The translations under genes were made by a program, and so were the position numbers. This document shows positions 8,690 through 18,101 of a stretch of 64,000 nt of DNA, in pieces. Positions within the stretch are counted from its first letter, which is position 1. Every line of letters begins with the position of its first letter. A model generated the notes under the pieces. That model was not told where the DNA came from. It made no database searches and worked only from the letters and a program-made list of their open reading frames with translations. The stretch is taken from positions 1-64,000 of the forward strand of contig CALVEM010000002.1 of NCBI GenBank assembly GCA_944326605.1. Reading direction: 5' to 3'. The DNA comes from Candidatus Gastranaerophilales bacterium. Its GTDB lineage: Bacteria; Cyanobacteriota; Vampirovibrionia; Gastranaerophilales; Gastranaerophilaceae.

Positions 8690-9577
8690 TTATATGTTTA
8701 TTTCTCTTTTGAATACAACTCTTACAATCTTTTTTAATGCTTTTTTAGGGAATTCTCTATCAAACTTTGCACATTTTAAAGCACGTCTTTTAGAAGCGTA
8801 TAAATCCCTTTTTAAAGAAGCTATTTCCGATTTAACTTTTATGTAAGCATCTTTCCCTAAAATCAGTCTTCTAGGCAATTTTTCTTTTTCTACTTGATCA
8901 ATTATATACTTAACAGCTATATTCAAATCATTTTTAAATGAATAATAAAAATGCTTATAAAATGGTTTAATATCCTTATAAGCCTCCAACTTAGATTGCT
9001 CAACAACTGCATTCTTTGCAATATCAGTTTCAGAAAATACTCCTAGTTCAAATACCATTACACGGCAAAAGCTCCTCGTTTCATGCCAACAAACGCCTGT
9101 AAAGCCTTCAATTGCGTACTTAGAAGCACAGTAAGCTGCACCATAACTCCGTAACGATAACCCATGCATTGAAGAATTATTTATAATAGTTCCATTGTTA
9201 TTTTCTCTAAAATGTGGAAGAAGTGCATTAATAGTATTGAAGGTTCCGAAAAAGTTTGTTTCCATTACCTCTTTCATATGTTCAAGAGTTTCTTCTTCAG
9301 CGATTATACTCGTTGAAATACCCGCATTATTAGACAAAACATCAATTCTACCAAACCGGTCTATCCCTTTTTGTATAGCTTCCTTTATCGTTTCAGGTTT
9401 TGTTACATCAACCGATAAGCACAAAACATTCTCATGACAAATATCAGGGACTCTTCTTGAAACAGCGATTACATTATAACCTCTGGCTAATAATTCTTCG
9501 GCTAACTTGTAACCAACACCGCTTGAAGCTCCGGTTATAAACCAAGTTTTTATTTTTTCTTTTGCAATTTTACCCAT
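8690..9577 (-). CDS. Short-chain dehydrogenase/reductase
   Basis: 295 residues, classical SDR: TGASSGVG dinucleotide loop at 15-22, NNAG at 83-86, catalytic S135/S136 and Y149-x3-K153 (YCASK). An alkaline C-terminal tail (~255-295, many Lys/Arg) is extra. In the glycan operon between the ThDP enzyme and Wzz. Since it follows a carboligase-like ThDP enzyme, it may reduce a keto-sugar or keto-acid intermediate of an unusual sugar; that pathway is inference. Confidence 0.9.
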   Translation of the reverse strand: MGKIAKEKIKTWFITGASSGVGYKLAEELLARGYNVIAVSRRVPDICHENVLCLSVDVTKPETIKEAIQKGIDRFGRIDVLSNNAGISTSIIAEEETLEHMKEVMETNFFGTFNTINALLPHFRENNNGTIINNSSMHGLSLRSYGAAYCASKYAIEGFTGVCWHETRSFCRVMVFELGVFSETDIAKNAVVEQSKLEAYKDIKPFYKHFYYSFKNDLNIAVKYIIDQVEKEKLPRRLILGKDAYIKVKSEIASLKRDLYASKRRALKCAKFDREFPKKALKKIVRVVFKREINI

Positions 9578-9588
9578 AATTTCATTTC

Positions 9589-11268
9589 CTATTTTACCAC
9601 AGTTTTATAGCATTTTATTAAACCTTCTTCAAACTTATCTCTATTATGCTTCCACATTAAATGCAAACCATCTTGTTCATCTTTTGTACTTGTGAAAACC
9701 TCAAACAAAACAGGTTTATCAAAAGAATCATTGCAAAAAGAATCGATTTGGTACACAAACTCATCTGTTGTTTTTGCCTGTAAATATTCAAAACCACAAG
9801 ATTTTGCCCATCCTATCGCACCACCTTTGTTATGCCCTCCTGCCGCTATTAAAACATCAGTTTTATCTTCTAAAATGTTTTCTAATTCCTCACCTATTCG
9901 AAATTCCATACCTTTATTATTATTTATCACAATAATCCTTAGATTATTTCTTATATCTCTTTGCCCTATAGCATTCATATCATAGAAAAATGCCAAGTCA
10001 CCTATTACTCCAAAGCATTTTTTATTTGGATTCACAAGAGACTGACCAACTAGAGTAGAAACAGGTCCATCTATACCAAATCCCCCAACATTACAATTTA
10101 CACTTATACTTGAATCTAAATCGAAGAAATTCATGTTTCTTAAAGAATTTAATATAGCTAGGTGTAATGATGAATTTTTAGGCATAAATTTTGCTAAATT
10201 TTGACATACTAAAGCTGTACACAAAGGAAGCTCAGGATATTTTATATTCTTAATACTTTCTTCGATTTTTGTATAATAGTCCGACTTTTTGCATTTAGTA
10301 TTCTTTAATTTTTCAAAGAAATACTTTTCCGTACAGCCAAATATCTTTGTTAAAGGTCTGCTTGAACGCCCAGCATAAAGTCCATCATTTGATACTCGCC
10401 AAACCTTTGCATCCTTAAACACATTCGTATAGATATATTCTCCAGAAATTTTCCCAATATCAATTAACAGGTTAGGTTTGTTTCTCAAATTTCTTACCAT
10501 TGCAAAAGCTTTGGAGATCAAAATTTTATTACTTCCATGATATTGTGATGTGTGATCACAGAATACAGGGATATTCCAACTTTCTACAAATTCAGAAATT
10601 GCACTTTCTTCCTCTTTTGAAAATCTTTCATGAGAGCCGATAAAAACGGCAAAATCAGTATTTTCTAATTCCTGCATAACATCATCAAAGTCTTTTGAAT
10701 AGTAATCAGTTTTCCAAATATCTGCTGGTAAATCCTTTCTTAAATTATTAAAATCTAAATTGGCAGGACAATTTATATGAACAACTTTTCTTTGATGAAA
10801 TGCTTCTATTAACGCAACATTTAAAAAAGTAATAGTCTTTACAATGTCTTCGTCAGTTTTTATCAAAGGAAGTTCAACACTCAAATATTTTATATCATTT
10901 TGGCTTACACTTCTGTCGGTAAATTGCGGTGACAAATTATATTTATTACTCGTTGGGTTAAAGAAAGTTATTACAATAAGAGGAATTTTTCTATAGTATG
11001 ATTCGGTCATTGCAGACATGTAATTTCTTGCAGCAGTAGCACCTGTACAAGCTATTACAACAGGTTCACAAGTTTCAAAGTAAATCCCTGTTGCAACATA
11101 CGCAGCACTCCTCTCATCTATTACAGAAAAACATCTAAAATCCTTATCTTCTTGAACAGTAGCATTGAAAAAAGAATTTTGCATACCAGGGCTTGAAACA
11201 ATATTTTTAACCCCAAAAGCTTTTAATAAAGCGATTAAATAATGTACTGTATTAAAATTGTTTTTCAT
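9589..11268 (-). CDS. Thiamine-diphosphate-dependent enzyme, MenD/acetolactate-synthase-like
   Basis: 559 residues with the two ThDP domains of the decarboxylase/carboligase family. Residues 40-65 contain IDERSAAYVATG with E52, the glutamate that activates the ThDP aminopyrimidine. Near residue 440, GVIGDLAFFYDMNAIG ... VINNN fits the GDG(x~25)NN pyrophosphate/Mg site with the second Gly replaced (GDL). It sits between the flippase (17-base overlap) and the SDR, so a role in making a branched or acylated sugar is more plausible than menaquinone synthesis: no other men gene is present. YerE-like two-carbon transfer is one model. True substrate unknown. Confidence 0.8.
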   Translation of the reverse strand: MKNNFNTVHYLIALLKAFGVKNIVSSPGMQNSFFNATVQEDKDFRCFSVIDERSAAYVATGIYFETCEPVVIACTGATAARNYMSAMTESYYRKIPLIVITFFNPTSNKYNLSPQFTDRSVSQNDIKYLSVELPLIKTDEDIVKTITFLNVALIEAFHQRKVVHINCPANLDFNNLRKDLPADIWKTDYYSKDFDDVMQELENTDFAVFIGSHERFSKEEESAISEFVESWNIPVFCDHTSQYHGSNKILISKAFAMVRNLRNKPNLLIDIGKISGEYIYTNVFKDAKVWRVSNDGLYAGRSSRPLTKIFGCTEKYFFEKLKNTKCKKSDYYTKIEESIKNIKYPELPLCTALVCQNLAKFMPKNSSLHLAILNSLRNMNFFDLDSSISVNCNVGGFGIDGPVSTLVGQSLVNPNKKCFGVIGDLAFFYDMNAIGQRDIRNNLRIIVINNNKGMEFRIGEELENILEDKTDVLIAAGGHNKGGAIGWAKSCGFEYLQAKTTDEFVYQIDSFCNDSFDKPVLFEVFTSTKDEQDGLHLMWKHNRDKFEEGLIKCYKTVVK

Positions 11269-12478
11269 TCACTTCTCCTTGCCTAATAAATTTCAAACTA
11301 ACAAAAGTAAAACGTGCCGAAACATAAATACTTGAAATAAGTAATGCAATAACAGCACCATATATTGCATATTTATGTAATATTATTAACCCTAAAATTG
11401 TTATTATAGTTGTTTCTACCTTCATTTTTATTTTTATGTATTGCTGATCTATTGCTGTTAAGTATACCCCAAATATAGCACCATTTGCAATAAATATATT
11501 TGCTATAAAATACATTATTAGTATCGGATAAGCATTTACATAATAATCTTGACCATATAAAAGTTTTAAAACTAATTTTCCAAAAATAAGTAAGAATAGC
11601 AAAACAATTAAGAGCAAACCTCCAACTGTAATTAAATTCTTTTTTATAATTTCTATTGTTTTTTTTGTATCTGATTTAATTAACTCAGGCAACATTTTTT
11701 GAGTTTGTGCCGCTGATAAAAGCCCAACAATCATTGCAATTGTTCCTGCAGAAAAATATAGTGCAGCTTGTTCTTTGGGTAAAAAAGTTGCAACATACAA
11801 AGATGATGTCTCTGCGTATAAATAGTTTGAAACAGTTGAACCAATATAACCAAATATACTTTTATCCAACATTTTCACAAATCTTTTTATATTATTTATA
11901 GCCAATACATAATTAATTTTTGCATAATATGAGCATTGGAAGAAATTAATAAACCCTAAACATATATTCAATAATAAAAATTTTATGAGAGACAATTTAA
12001 AAATATACGAAATAATAGCTATAATGGAGATGCACACAGAGTATATTATATTTATAATTGCAATAGTATTAAATTTTTTCGCTGCCTGAAAAAATGGAAG
12101 AATCAATGCGAAAAATACACTATCAAAAAACGTTCTTATAACTATTAACGTAAATAGCAAATGATTATCCAGTTTACAGAATAATGAAAAGAATATTATA
12201 CAAAAAGCTATCATAATCGCATTAAGCAAAAATAATGCAATCTTCAATTTAACTTCATGAATATTAACTTTCGAGGAAACCAAAATATAATTTGCATATT
12301 CCATATTAGCCAGCATAAAACAGAATGTAATAATACTTTTGTAACTGGTAAACAAACCATAATCATAGACTGAAAGATAATGTGCAATAACAAATAGAAC
12401 AATAGTTCCCGCAATTTGTCTTGTATAAAGGGAAAAAGCATATAGATTATTCGTAATAAATTTAGAAATCTTATTCAT
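11252..12478 (-). CDS. Wzx-type oligosaccharide flippase
   Basis: 408 residues, almost entirely hydrophobic with about 12 predicted membrane segments, arranged as in the MATE/MOP polysaccharide flippases. A conserved-type run LLSAAQTQKMLPELI near residue 255 is on the cytosolic side. Expected to move undecaprenyl-linked repeat units across the inner membrane. It starts two bases after the pyruvyltransferase stop and overlaps the ThDP gene by 17 bases, so translation is coupled. Low sequence conservation is normal for this family. Confidence 0.85.
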   Translation of the reverse strand: MNKISKFITNNLYAFSLYTRQIAGTIVLFVIAHYLSVYDYGLFTSYKSIITFCFMLANMEYANYILVSSKVNIHEVKLKIALFLLNAIMIAFCIIFFSLFCKLDNHLLFTLIVIRTFFDSVFFALILPFFQAAKKFNTIAIINIIYSVCISIIAIISYIFKLSLIKFLLLNICLGFINFFQCSYYAKINYVLAINNIKRFVKMLDKSIFGYIGSTVSNYLYAETSSLYVATFLPKEQAALYFSAGTIAMIVGLLSAAQTQKMLPELIKSDTKKTIEIIKKNLITVGGLLLIVLLFLLIFGKLVLKLLYGQDYYVNAYPILIMYFIANIFIANGAIFGVYLTAIDQQYIKIKMKVETTIITILGLIILHKYAIYGAVIALLISSIYVSARFTFVSLKFIRQGEVNEKQF

Positions 12479-12480
12479 TT

Positions 12481-13659
12481 TTATATAATTAAATTCTCTT
12501 TCTTCTCATTTACCATCTCTAGTTTTTGTTTAATTTTATCTTTATTGCTTAATAAATTAATAATATTACTAATTATTTCTGGGATATCATTCTTTTCGAT
12601 ATTTTTCACTAATAAGGCACATTCAGGAATTCCAAACATTTCAAAACCACCTTGGAATTTATAACTATAACCAAGTCCAACTACAGGAGTTGAAGTTGAT
12701 AGTGCCGCAAAATTTGAGTGCATTCTTGATCCTATGAAAAAATCACATTTTGAAATAATATATTTTAATTGTGGTGCAGTATAATTTTTATCAATTATAC
12801 TGATAGATTCAGAACCAATCTGTGCAGCTATTTCTTTAATAGCTGTTAAATCATCTGCACATTCAGGATTTTCAGCGTTGTATGTATGCGGAATTAAAAG
12901 TATTTTATAATTTAGTTTTATTAATTTTTTTATTAAATTCACGAGTAATAAATCATAATTTTCAAATCCATCAGCATCTTTTAAATCTGTTTTAAAATGG
13001 AGAAGTCCACTTATATTAATCCCAACTGTATTTGGTTCAATCACACAATCAACAGGTTCTGGAGGCATATAAACCGACAAATCAAAAGCCTCTTCATAAT
13101 CAACTCCAATAGATTCAAGATATTTATTTGCTTTTTTATCACGAACAAAAACTTTGTTTGTATTTTTGAGTATATATTTGGACAAAATTTTACCCCAAAA
13201 TGTATTGAATGGGCCAATAGTCTGAGGTAAAAATATTATTTTTTTCTTGGTAACATTAACTAAAAACGCCTCAATAAAAATCATTAATAATCTTTTCATC
13301 CCATATATATCAGTAAAACCATCCCCCAAATTAATTGAATAAATTAAACTCGCATTTGAAAATGATTTGATAAAATTATTTTTTGTTTTTTTCAAGATTC
13401 TGTAATTAATACTTTCTAGTAGAAAATTGTAATAATCAAACTTATTGCAAAACTGATTAATTATTTTTACATCTTTCCCCCCTATATTAATTACATCTTC
13501 TTGAGTTTTTTTATTTCCTGGAGTAACAATTATAATAGAATCAACATCATGATGATTTTTGCATATTAAATTTAAAGCTCCTATTGTTAAAGCTTGGCAC
13601 CCTCTATTATTGTTTTCCTTTGAAGCAGCGCCTAATAATATTATATTTTTTGTATCCAT
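12481..13659 (-). CDS. Polysaccharide pyruvyl transferase family protein
   Basis: 392 residues. Family features: N-terminal NNRGCQALTIGAL (nucleotide/acceptor-binding loop), KKIIFLPQTIGPF near residue 145, VRDKKANKYLESIGV near 175, and C-terminal GSRMHSNFAALS with the family's RxH motif near 315. These enzymes (CsaB/WcaK/EpsO relatives) add a pyruvyl ketal from PEP to a sugar, giving the glycan negative charge. AGAAGG precedes the ATG. In the middle of the glycan operon. Confidence 0.9.
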   Translation of the reverse strand: MDTKNIILLGAASKENNNRGCQALTIGALNLICKNHHDVDSIIIVTPGNKKTQEDVINIGGKDVKIINQFCNKFDYYNFLLESINYRILKKTKNNFIKSFSNASLIYSINLGDGFTDIYGMKRLLMIFIEAFLVNVTKKKIIFLPQTIGPFNTFWGKILSKYILKNTNKVFVRDKKANKYLESIGVDYEEAFDLSVYMPPEPVDCVIEPNTVGINISGLLHFKTDLKDADGFENYDLLLVNLIKKLIKLNYKILLIPHTYNAENPECADDLTAIKEIAAQIGSESISIIDKNYTAPQLKYIISKCDFFIGSRMHSNFAALSTSTPVVGLGYSYKFQGGFEMFGIPECALLVKNIEKNDIPEIISNIINLLSNKDKIKQKLEMVNEKKENLII

Positions 13660-13662
13660 TTT

Positions 13663-14508
13663 TCATTTCCTTCTAAAAACTTCATTTTCTATAATTAAAA
13701 ATTTATATTTGAGTAATCTTAAAATTTGTTTTATTCTAAATCGAATTATGTGAAGAATATCATTTGGCATTGGGATTATTTTATAGAATTCTTTATAAAA
13801 ATTATAAATTGATAAATAATCTTGTATTGAATTGTCTAAATTTATGTAACTGTCATTATGTATTCGGAAATATGTTAATTTCTCAGGGTAATTATAAACC
13901 ATTTCATTTGCCATCTGCCCCCATAAAAACCAATCAACCCAAGCGGGTTTTGGGGAATTAAACTTACAATATCTTATGGCACTTGTTTTAACCATAACAC
14001 ATGAAAAAGTTGGAATACAATTAAACAGAGAGATCACATCGTTTAACCTATGAGGGACACTATGAGTTGTCCAATATTTATTTACATTATCAATATATCT
14101 GATGAAATTTTCACTTGGTGTTTTATCAAATACAAGATTAACAGGATTACAAATTAACTTTACTTCTGGATTTTGCATAAAAAATGCTAATTTTTTCTCT
14201 ATATAATCTTCTGCAATAAAATCATCCGATTCTACAAAAACAATATATTCTCCTCTAGCCTTTCCAATTCCCAAAACTAGTGTTTCCACTAATCCTCTAT
14301 TTTCATTATTGGGATGAGTTAATAATTTAATTTTTTCATTTTTAGAACAATAATTTTTTATTATATCTAAAGAATCATCTTTTGATCCATCATCTATAAT
14401 TAAATACTCCCAATTATTATAAGTCTGATTTATGACTGAATCTATAGTTTTAGATATATACTTAGCATAATTATAACTTGCTGTAATAATTGTTACTAAA
14501 GGTTTCAC
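13663..14508 (-). CDS. Family 2 glycosyltransferase
   Basis: 281 residues from the GTG at 14508, chosen because GAGGGG lies seven bases upstream and the GTG overlaps the TAG of the preceding gene by one base; a TTG six bases earlier is too close to that site. GT-A motifs: ITASYNYAKY, IDDGSKD near 40 and FVESDDF near 93. A WGQM... segment around 205 fits the acceptor side. Adds a sugar to the repeat unit. Confidence 0.9.
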   Translation of the reverse strand: MKPLVTIITASYNYAKYISKTIDSVINQTYNNWEYLIIDDGSKDDSLDIIKNYCSKNEKIKLLTHPNNENRGLVETLVLGIGKARGEYIVFVESDDFIAEDYIEKKLAFFMQNPEVKLICNPVNLVFDKTPSENFIRYIDNVNKYWTTHSVPHRLNDVISLFNCIPTFSCVMVKTSAIRYCKFNSPKPAWVDWFLWGQMANEMVYNYPEKLTYFRIHNDSYINLDNSIQDYLSIYNFYKEFYKIIPMPNDILHIIRFRIKQILRLLKYKFLIIENEVFRRK

Positions 14509-15695
14509 TAACAATCCCCTCTCTTTAAACTTAACTTTTTGTGTTCAAAAAAACATATACAAGCTAATAAAACATAAAAAAGATTCAATACAGTATGACC
14601 TATATATGAAAATCCTAAAAAGAAAAAAGGCAATATAAGGTATATTGTCTTCTTATATTCTAATAAATTTGAACATAGAAAAGAAGTGATTAAAACATAA
14701 CCAATAAGACCAGTTTCTATAATATATGTAGCTAAATAAGTATGAGCATAAATATGAAATACTTTGATTGTATTATCATATCCAATTCCAAATAATATAT
14801 TGTTTAACTCCATATTTTGCAAGAAATCAGAAATATATCCAAGTATATTTATTTTTGTAATAAAGCTGTTATCTTTGAGTAAAAAAATAGTAATAAACGA
14901 AATTGACCATATCACAAATATTAAAAAAACTATACTAAATATTATTAATGTTAAATTCTCAACAGTCATTTTATAAGGATTTGTATTATTTGATTTTTGT
15001 GAAAAAAACCGCATTATCATTCTATGCAAATAAATCATTATAAAAGAAAATATCGTTGCAATTATAGCAGACCTTGATAAGGTTAATATAGTAAAACATA
15101 CACATAAGTAGGTATATATAAGATATTTTTTACTTTTAAAATTTGAAAATAAGTAATAGGAATAAAATGTTAAAATTGTTGTATTTATAGCTGTTGCATT
15201 TGAATCTGCATGCAATAATGAATTTACTTTTGCGACATAAAAATTAGCTAAAATATTTAAACCTGCAAGACTAAAACGATATATTGCATCTATGAAAAAT
15301 AAAATTAAATTATAAATTATAGTACAATCAGATATTATCATTACATCCTTTATACTGCATTTTTTTAATAGTAATCTCGCAATAAGATAAAATAAAAAAG
15401 TTATTATAGACGCAAGTGTTACGATTATATCACCTTCCAATAACAATTGACTGACCAATAAATAAAAGACAAATATAATACAAATATAAACAGACAAACT
15501 TTTCTCTAAATATATTTTTTTTAAACTAATAATAAATAAATAAATTATAGCAATATAAAAAGTTAAATACATTGTAAAATATGTGGGAACATCTTTTAAA
15601 TGGAAACCACTATTAACTATGAATAAAAAAGCCACTATATATGAAAAATTGAACTTTATTTTAGTAAAATTTATATCTCTTAACACTTGATACAT
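14508..15695 (-). CDS. O-antigen/capsule polymerase (Wzy-like)
   Basis: 395 residues from ATG at 15695 (a TTG at 15704 is an alternative). About 10-11 membrane segments with a larger periplasmic loop near 270-310 (ITKINILGYISDF...NILFGIGYDNTIKVFHIYAHTYL), the pattern of Wzy ligase/polymerase proteins, in which a His or Arg in that loop is usually essential; HIYAHTY is a candidate. It lies between a GT4 and a GT2 gene, just where a polymerase is expected in a Wzy-dependent cluster. Confidence 0.8.
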   Translation of the reverse strand: MYQVLRDINFTKIKFNFSYIVAFLFIVNSGFHLKDVPTYFTMYLTFYIAIIYLFIISLKKIYLEKSLSVYICIIFVFYLLVSQLLLEGDIIVTLASIITFLFYLIARLLLKKCSIKDVMIISDCTIIYNLILFFIDAIYRFSLAGLNILANFYVAKVNSLLHADSNATAINTTILTFYSYYLFSNFKSKKYLIYTYLCVCFTILTLSRSAIIATIFSFIMIYLHRMIMRFFSQKSNNTNPYKMTVENLTLIIFSIVFLIFVIWSISFITIFLLKDNSFITKINILGYISDFLQNMELNNILFGIGYDNTIKVFHIYAHTYLATYIIETGLIGYVLITSFLCSNLLEYKKTIYLILPFFFLGFSYIGHTVLNLFYVLLACICFFEHKKLSLKRGDC

Positions 15696-15697
15696 TA

Positions 15698-16927
15698 TTA
15701 GCAATTCTCCACCATTCTAAAATAAATATCGGACAACTCTTGATAATATCTTGCTTCATTGTAATGATTAATAGCTTTTTCATAACCATTTTTACCATGT
15801 ACTTTAACTAGACTAGGATTATTCAAATACGTCACAACACAGTTTTTTAGTTGCATTATATTACCAGGCTGAAACAAAAATCCATTTTTATTATCCTCAA
15901 TTTGTTCTGGGATACCTCCAATTTTTGATGCTATAACTGGTTTGCCATGAATTAAACTTTCAATAATTGTAGTTGGGAAATTCTCGAACCAGTTGCATGG
16001 CAAAATAGTTGCAATACAATTTTTATACAATTCGCTCATTTCATCTTGATTTTTAAAGCCCAAAAATTCAACATTATCTAACTTATTCTCTTTTGCATAT
16101 TGTCTTAATTTATTTTCTTCAATTCCAGAACCAGCAATTTTTAATTTTATATCTTTGGGCAAATCTTTAATAGCTTCTAATAAATAATGAACACCTTTCT
16201 CCCTAGAAAGCCTCCCTACAAAAAGAAAATATCCTTCATTTTTATAATTTGGGACTGTTTTTAATTGTTCTTCGGTTAAAAAATTATTTATTGTAACTAT
16301 TTGGTCTTGTTTAATTCCTATGTTAGAATTTAATATTAAATTTCTAAGACTATTGCTTGGAGTAATAAATTTATTAATATATTTTAATCTTTTATTAACA
16401 AAATAAGCTCTAAGTGTCTTGCGAAAATTAACTTCAAACCCACCCTTCGCACAGCTGTTAATTAAACATTTGTAATACTTACCGTTCTTACAACTAATAT
16501 TATTACAAAAACTATGTTGATTTTTTTGTAAAGTCACAGCTGGACATACAATAGATGTATCATGCAAAGTTGCTATTGTAGGAATATCCTTACAGCAATC
16601 TAAAATAGACGGAGATAAATAAGAAATAAAATTATGTAAATGGATAATATCAGGGTTAACTTTATTAATAAACTTTTTAAAATCGTTCTTAGCTCTGTTA
16701 TTATAATACCAAGAAAAATAATTAAATAAACTAGGATCATATTCTGTAAAATCACTTGCATACTCATAACTTTTTTCAAAAAATGGTTCTTTATTACAAG
16801 CCCAAAAAAATACATCATATTCTTTTTTTTCTTTTAAGATTTTGTATGTATCATAAGCAATAACTTCTGCCCCACCCACAGGAGAAAAATAAGTACTTAC
16901 AATAAGAATTTTATTTTTTTTATTCAT
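15698..16927 (-). CDS. Family 4 glycosyltransferase
   Basis: 409 residues, GT-B fold. N-terminal STYFSPVGGAEVIAYD is the acceptor-side glycine loop; C-terminal FVGRLSREKGVHYLLEAI and ENFPTTIIESL (the retaining GT4 E-x7-E motif) bind the nucleotide sugar, followed by GKPVIASKIGGIPE. A cysteine-rich insert (~130-165; eight Cys) is as seen in some capsule GT4s. Overlaps the upstream GT4 by 8 bases. Confidence 0.93.
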   Translation of the reverse strand: MNKKNKILIVSTYFSPVGGAEVIAYDTYKILKEKKEYDVFFWACNKEPFFEKSYEYASDFTEYDPSLFNYFSWYYNNRAKNDFKKFINKVNPDIIHLHNFISYLSPSILDCCKDIPTIATLHDTSIVCPAVTLQKNQHSFCNNISCKNGKYYKCLINSCAKGGFEVNFRKTLRAYFVNKRLKYINKFITPSNSLRNLILNSNIGIKQDQIVTINNFLTEEQLKTVPNYKNEGYFLFVGRLSREKGVHYLLEAIKDLPKDIKLKIAGSGIEENKLRQYAKENKLDNVEFLGFKNQDEMSELYKNCIATILPCNWFENFPTTIIESLIHGKPVIASKIGGIPEQIEDNKNGFLFQPGNIMQLKNCVVTYLNNPSLVKVHGKNGYEKAINHYNEARYYQELSDIYFRMVENC

Positions 16928-18101
16928 TTATTATTTTATCCCACTCATCTCCAACTTTTTTCCAAGAAAAATTACTTAGAATAAATTCTCTTAATTTTGT
17001 TGAAATATCATTTCGCAAACTATCATCCTTCATTATAGCTATAACCTTTTTAGCAAAATCTTCTTCTGATATGGCAACTTTTAAAATATTTTCATCCGCA
17101 CCTATTCCTTCTGCTCCCTCAGGAGTTGTTACAACAGGAAGTCCCATTGCCATTGCTTCCAGTATTTTATTTTGTATACCACCTGCAATTTTAACCGGAC
17201 ATACAGAAACTTTACAATCTTTCATATAATCACGAACGTCATCAACTCGACCGGTAATTTCAATATTCTCAATCCCTTTTACAGCCTCAAATAGGTCTTT
17301 TCTCGGATTAGCTCCAATTATTTTGAATTTTACATCGGAAATTTCTTTTTTTATTAAAGAAAAAACTTTTGTTGCAAAGTATATCGCGGCTTCAGAATTA
17401 GGAATATACTGCATAGAACCAACAAAACAAATTGTATTGTTTAATTTAGTTTTTTGAGGATAAAAATAATCAGTATCAACACCATTCCCAAGTATTTTTA
17501 TGTTAGAATTGATACAATATTTTTGAAGATATGACTTATCAACCTCAGATATTACCGTTTGAATTGAAAATAATTTGGTACATTTGCGTTCATAATTACG
17601 TACTTTTAAATATTCTATCCCTATTTTTAATTTATCCCATAATGATTTTACCGTTTTTATTCTTCGTTCATACATCATTGATACTGCATCAACAAAATCA
17701 AGAATTATCATTTTATTTTTATGCTTTTCCAAATAAGGAGCAACTCTTATCATATAACCACTAATAATATCAAAATGTTCATTTTTAATGAGAGCATCAA
17801 CCATATTTTGCATTTCTCTACTATAAAAATACTCAACGATAAAAGGTTTATCATTAAAAATAGCCTTTGCAGCATTTACATAGGCCAATTTCTTATTAAA
17901 TTTTATTGGAATTAACCTATCAAAAAAAGAACCATCTTGCAAACAACCCTGAAGATCATCTTCTGGTGTTACTAAAGAAACTAGAGTTATTCTATGCCCG
18001 TTTAATTTTAATTGTTTTAAAATATTATATATTCGTAACCTATCACCACCAACAGTAGGGTATGGTAAACGGGTAGTAAGATACAAAATATCCTTACCCA
18101 T
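16920..18101 (-). CDS. Family 4 glycosyltransferase
   Basis: 393 residues, GT-B fold. TTRLPYPTVGGDRLRIYN near the start and GGIQNKILEAMAMGLPVVTT near 310-330 resemble the subgroup of sugar transferases with the opening (T/R)RxPYPPxxGxxxR. FVGSMQYIPN marks the second Rossmann domain. GGAGG five bases before ATG; overlaps the priming transferase by 8 bases. Second or third sugar of the repeat unit. Confidence 0.92.
   Translation of the reverse strand: MGKDILYLTTRLPYPTVGGDRLRIYNILKQLKLNGHRITLVSLVTPEDDLQGCLQDGSFFDRLIPIKFNKKLAYVNAAKAIFNDKPFIVEYFYSREMQNMVDALIKNEHFDIISGYMIRVAPYLEKHKNKMIILDFVDAVSMMYERRIKTVKSLWDKLKIGIEYLKVRNYERKCTKLFSIQTVISEVDKSYLQKYCINSNIKILGNGVDTDYFYPQKTKLNNTICFVGSMQYIPNSEAAIYFATKVFSLIKKEISDVKFKIIGANPRKDLFEAVKGIENIEITGRVDDVRDYMKDCKVSVCPVKIAGGIQNKILEAMAMGLPVVTTPEGAEGIGADENILKVAISEEDFAKKVIAIMKDDSLRNDISTKLREFILSNFSWKKVGDEWDKIINE

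Noticed and set aside
9589-11268. Calling this gene menD
   Set aside because: No other menaquinone gene nearby, it lies inside a capsule operon, and the GDG motif is altered.
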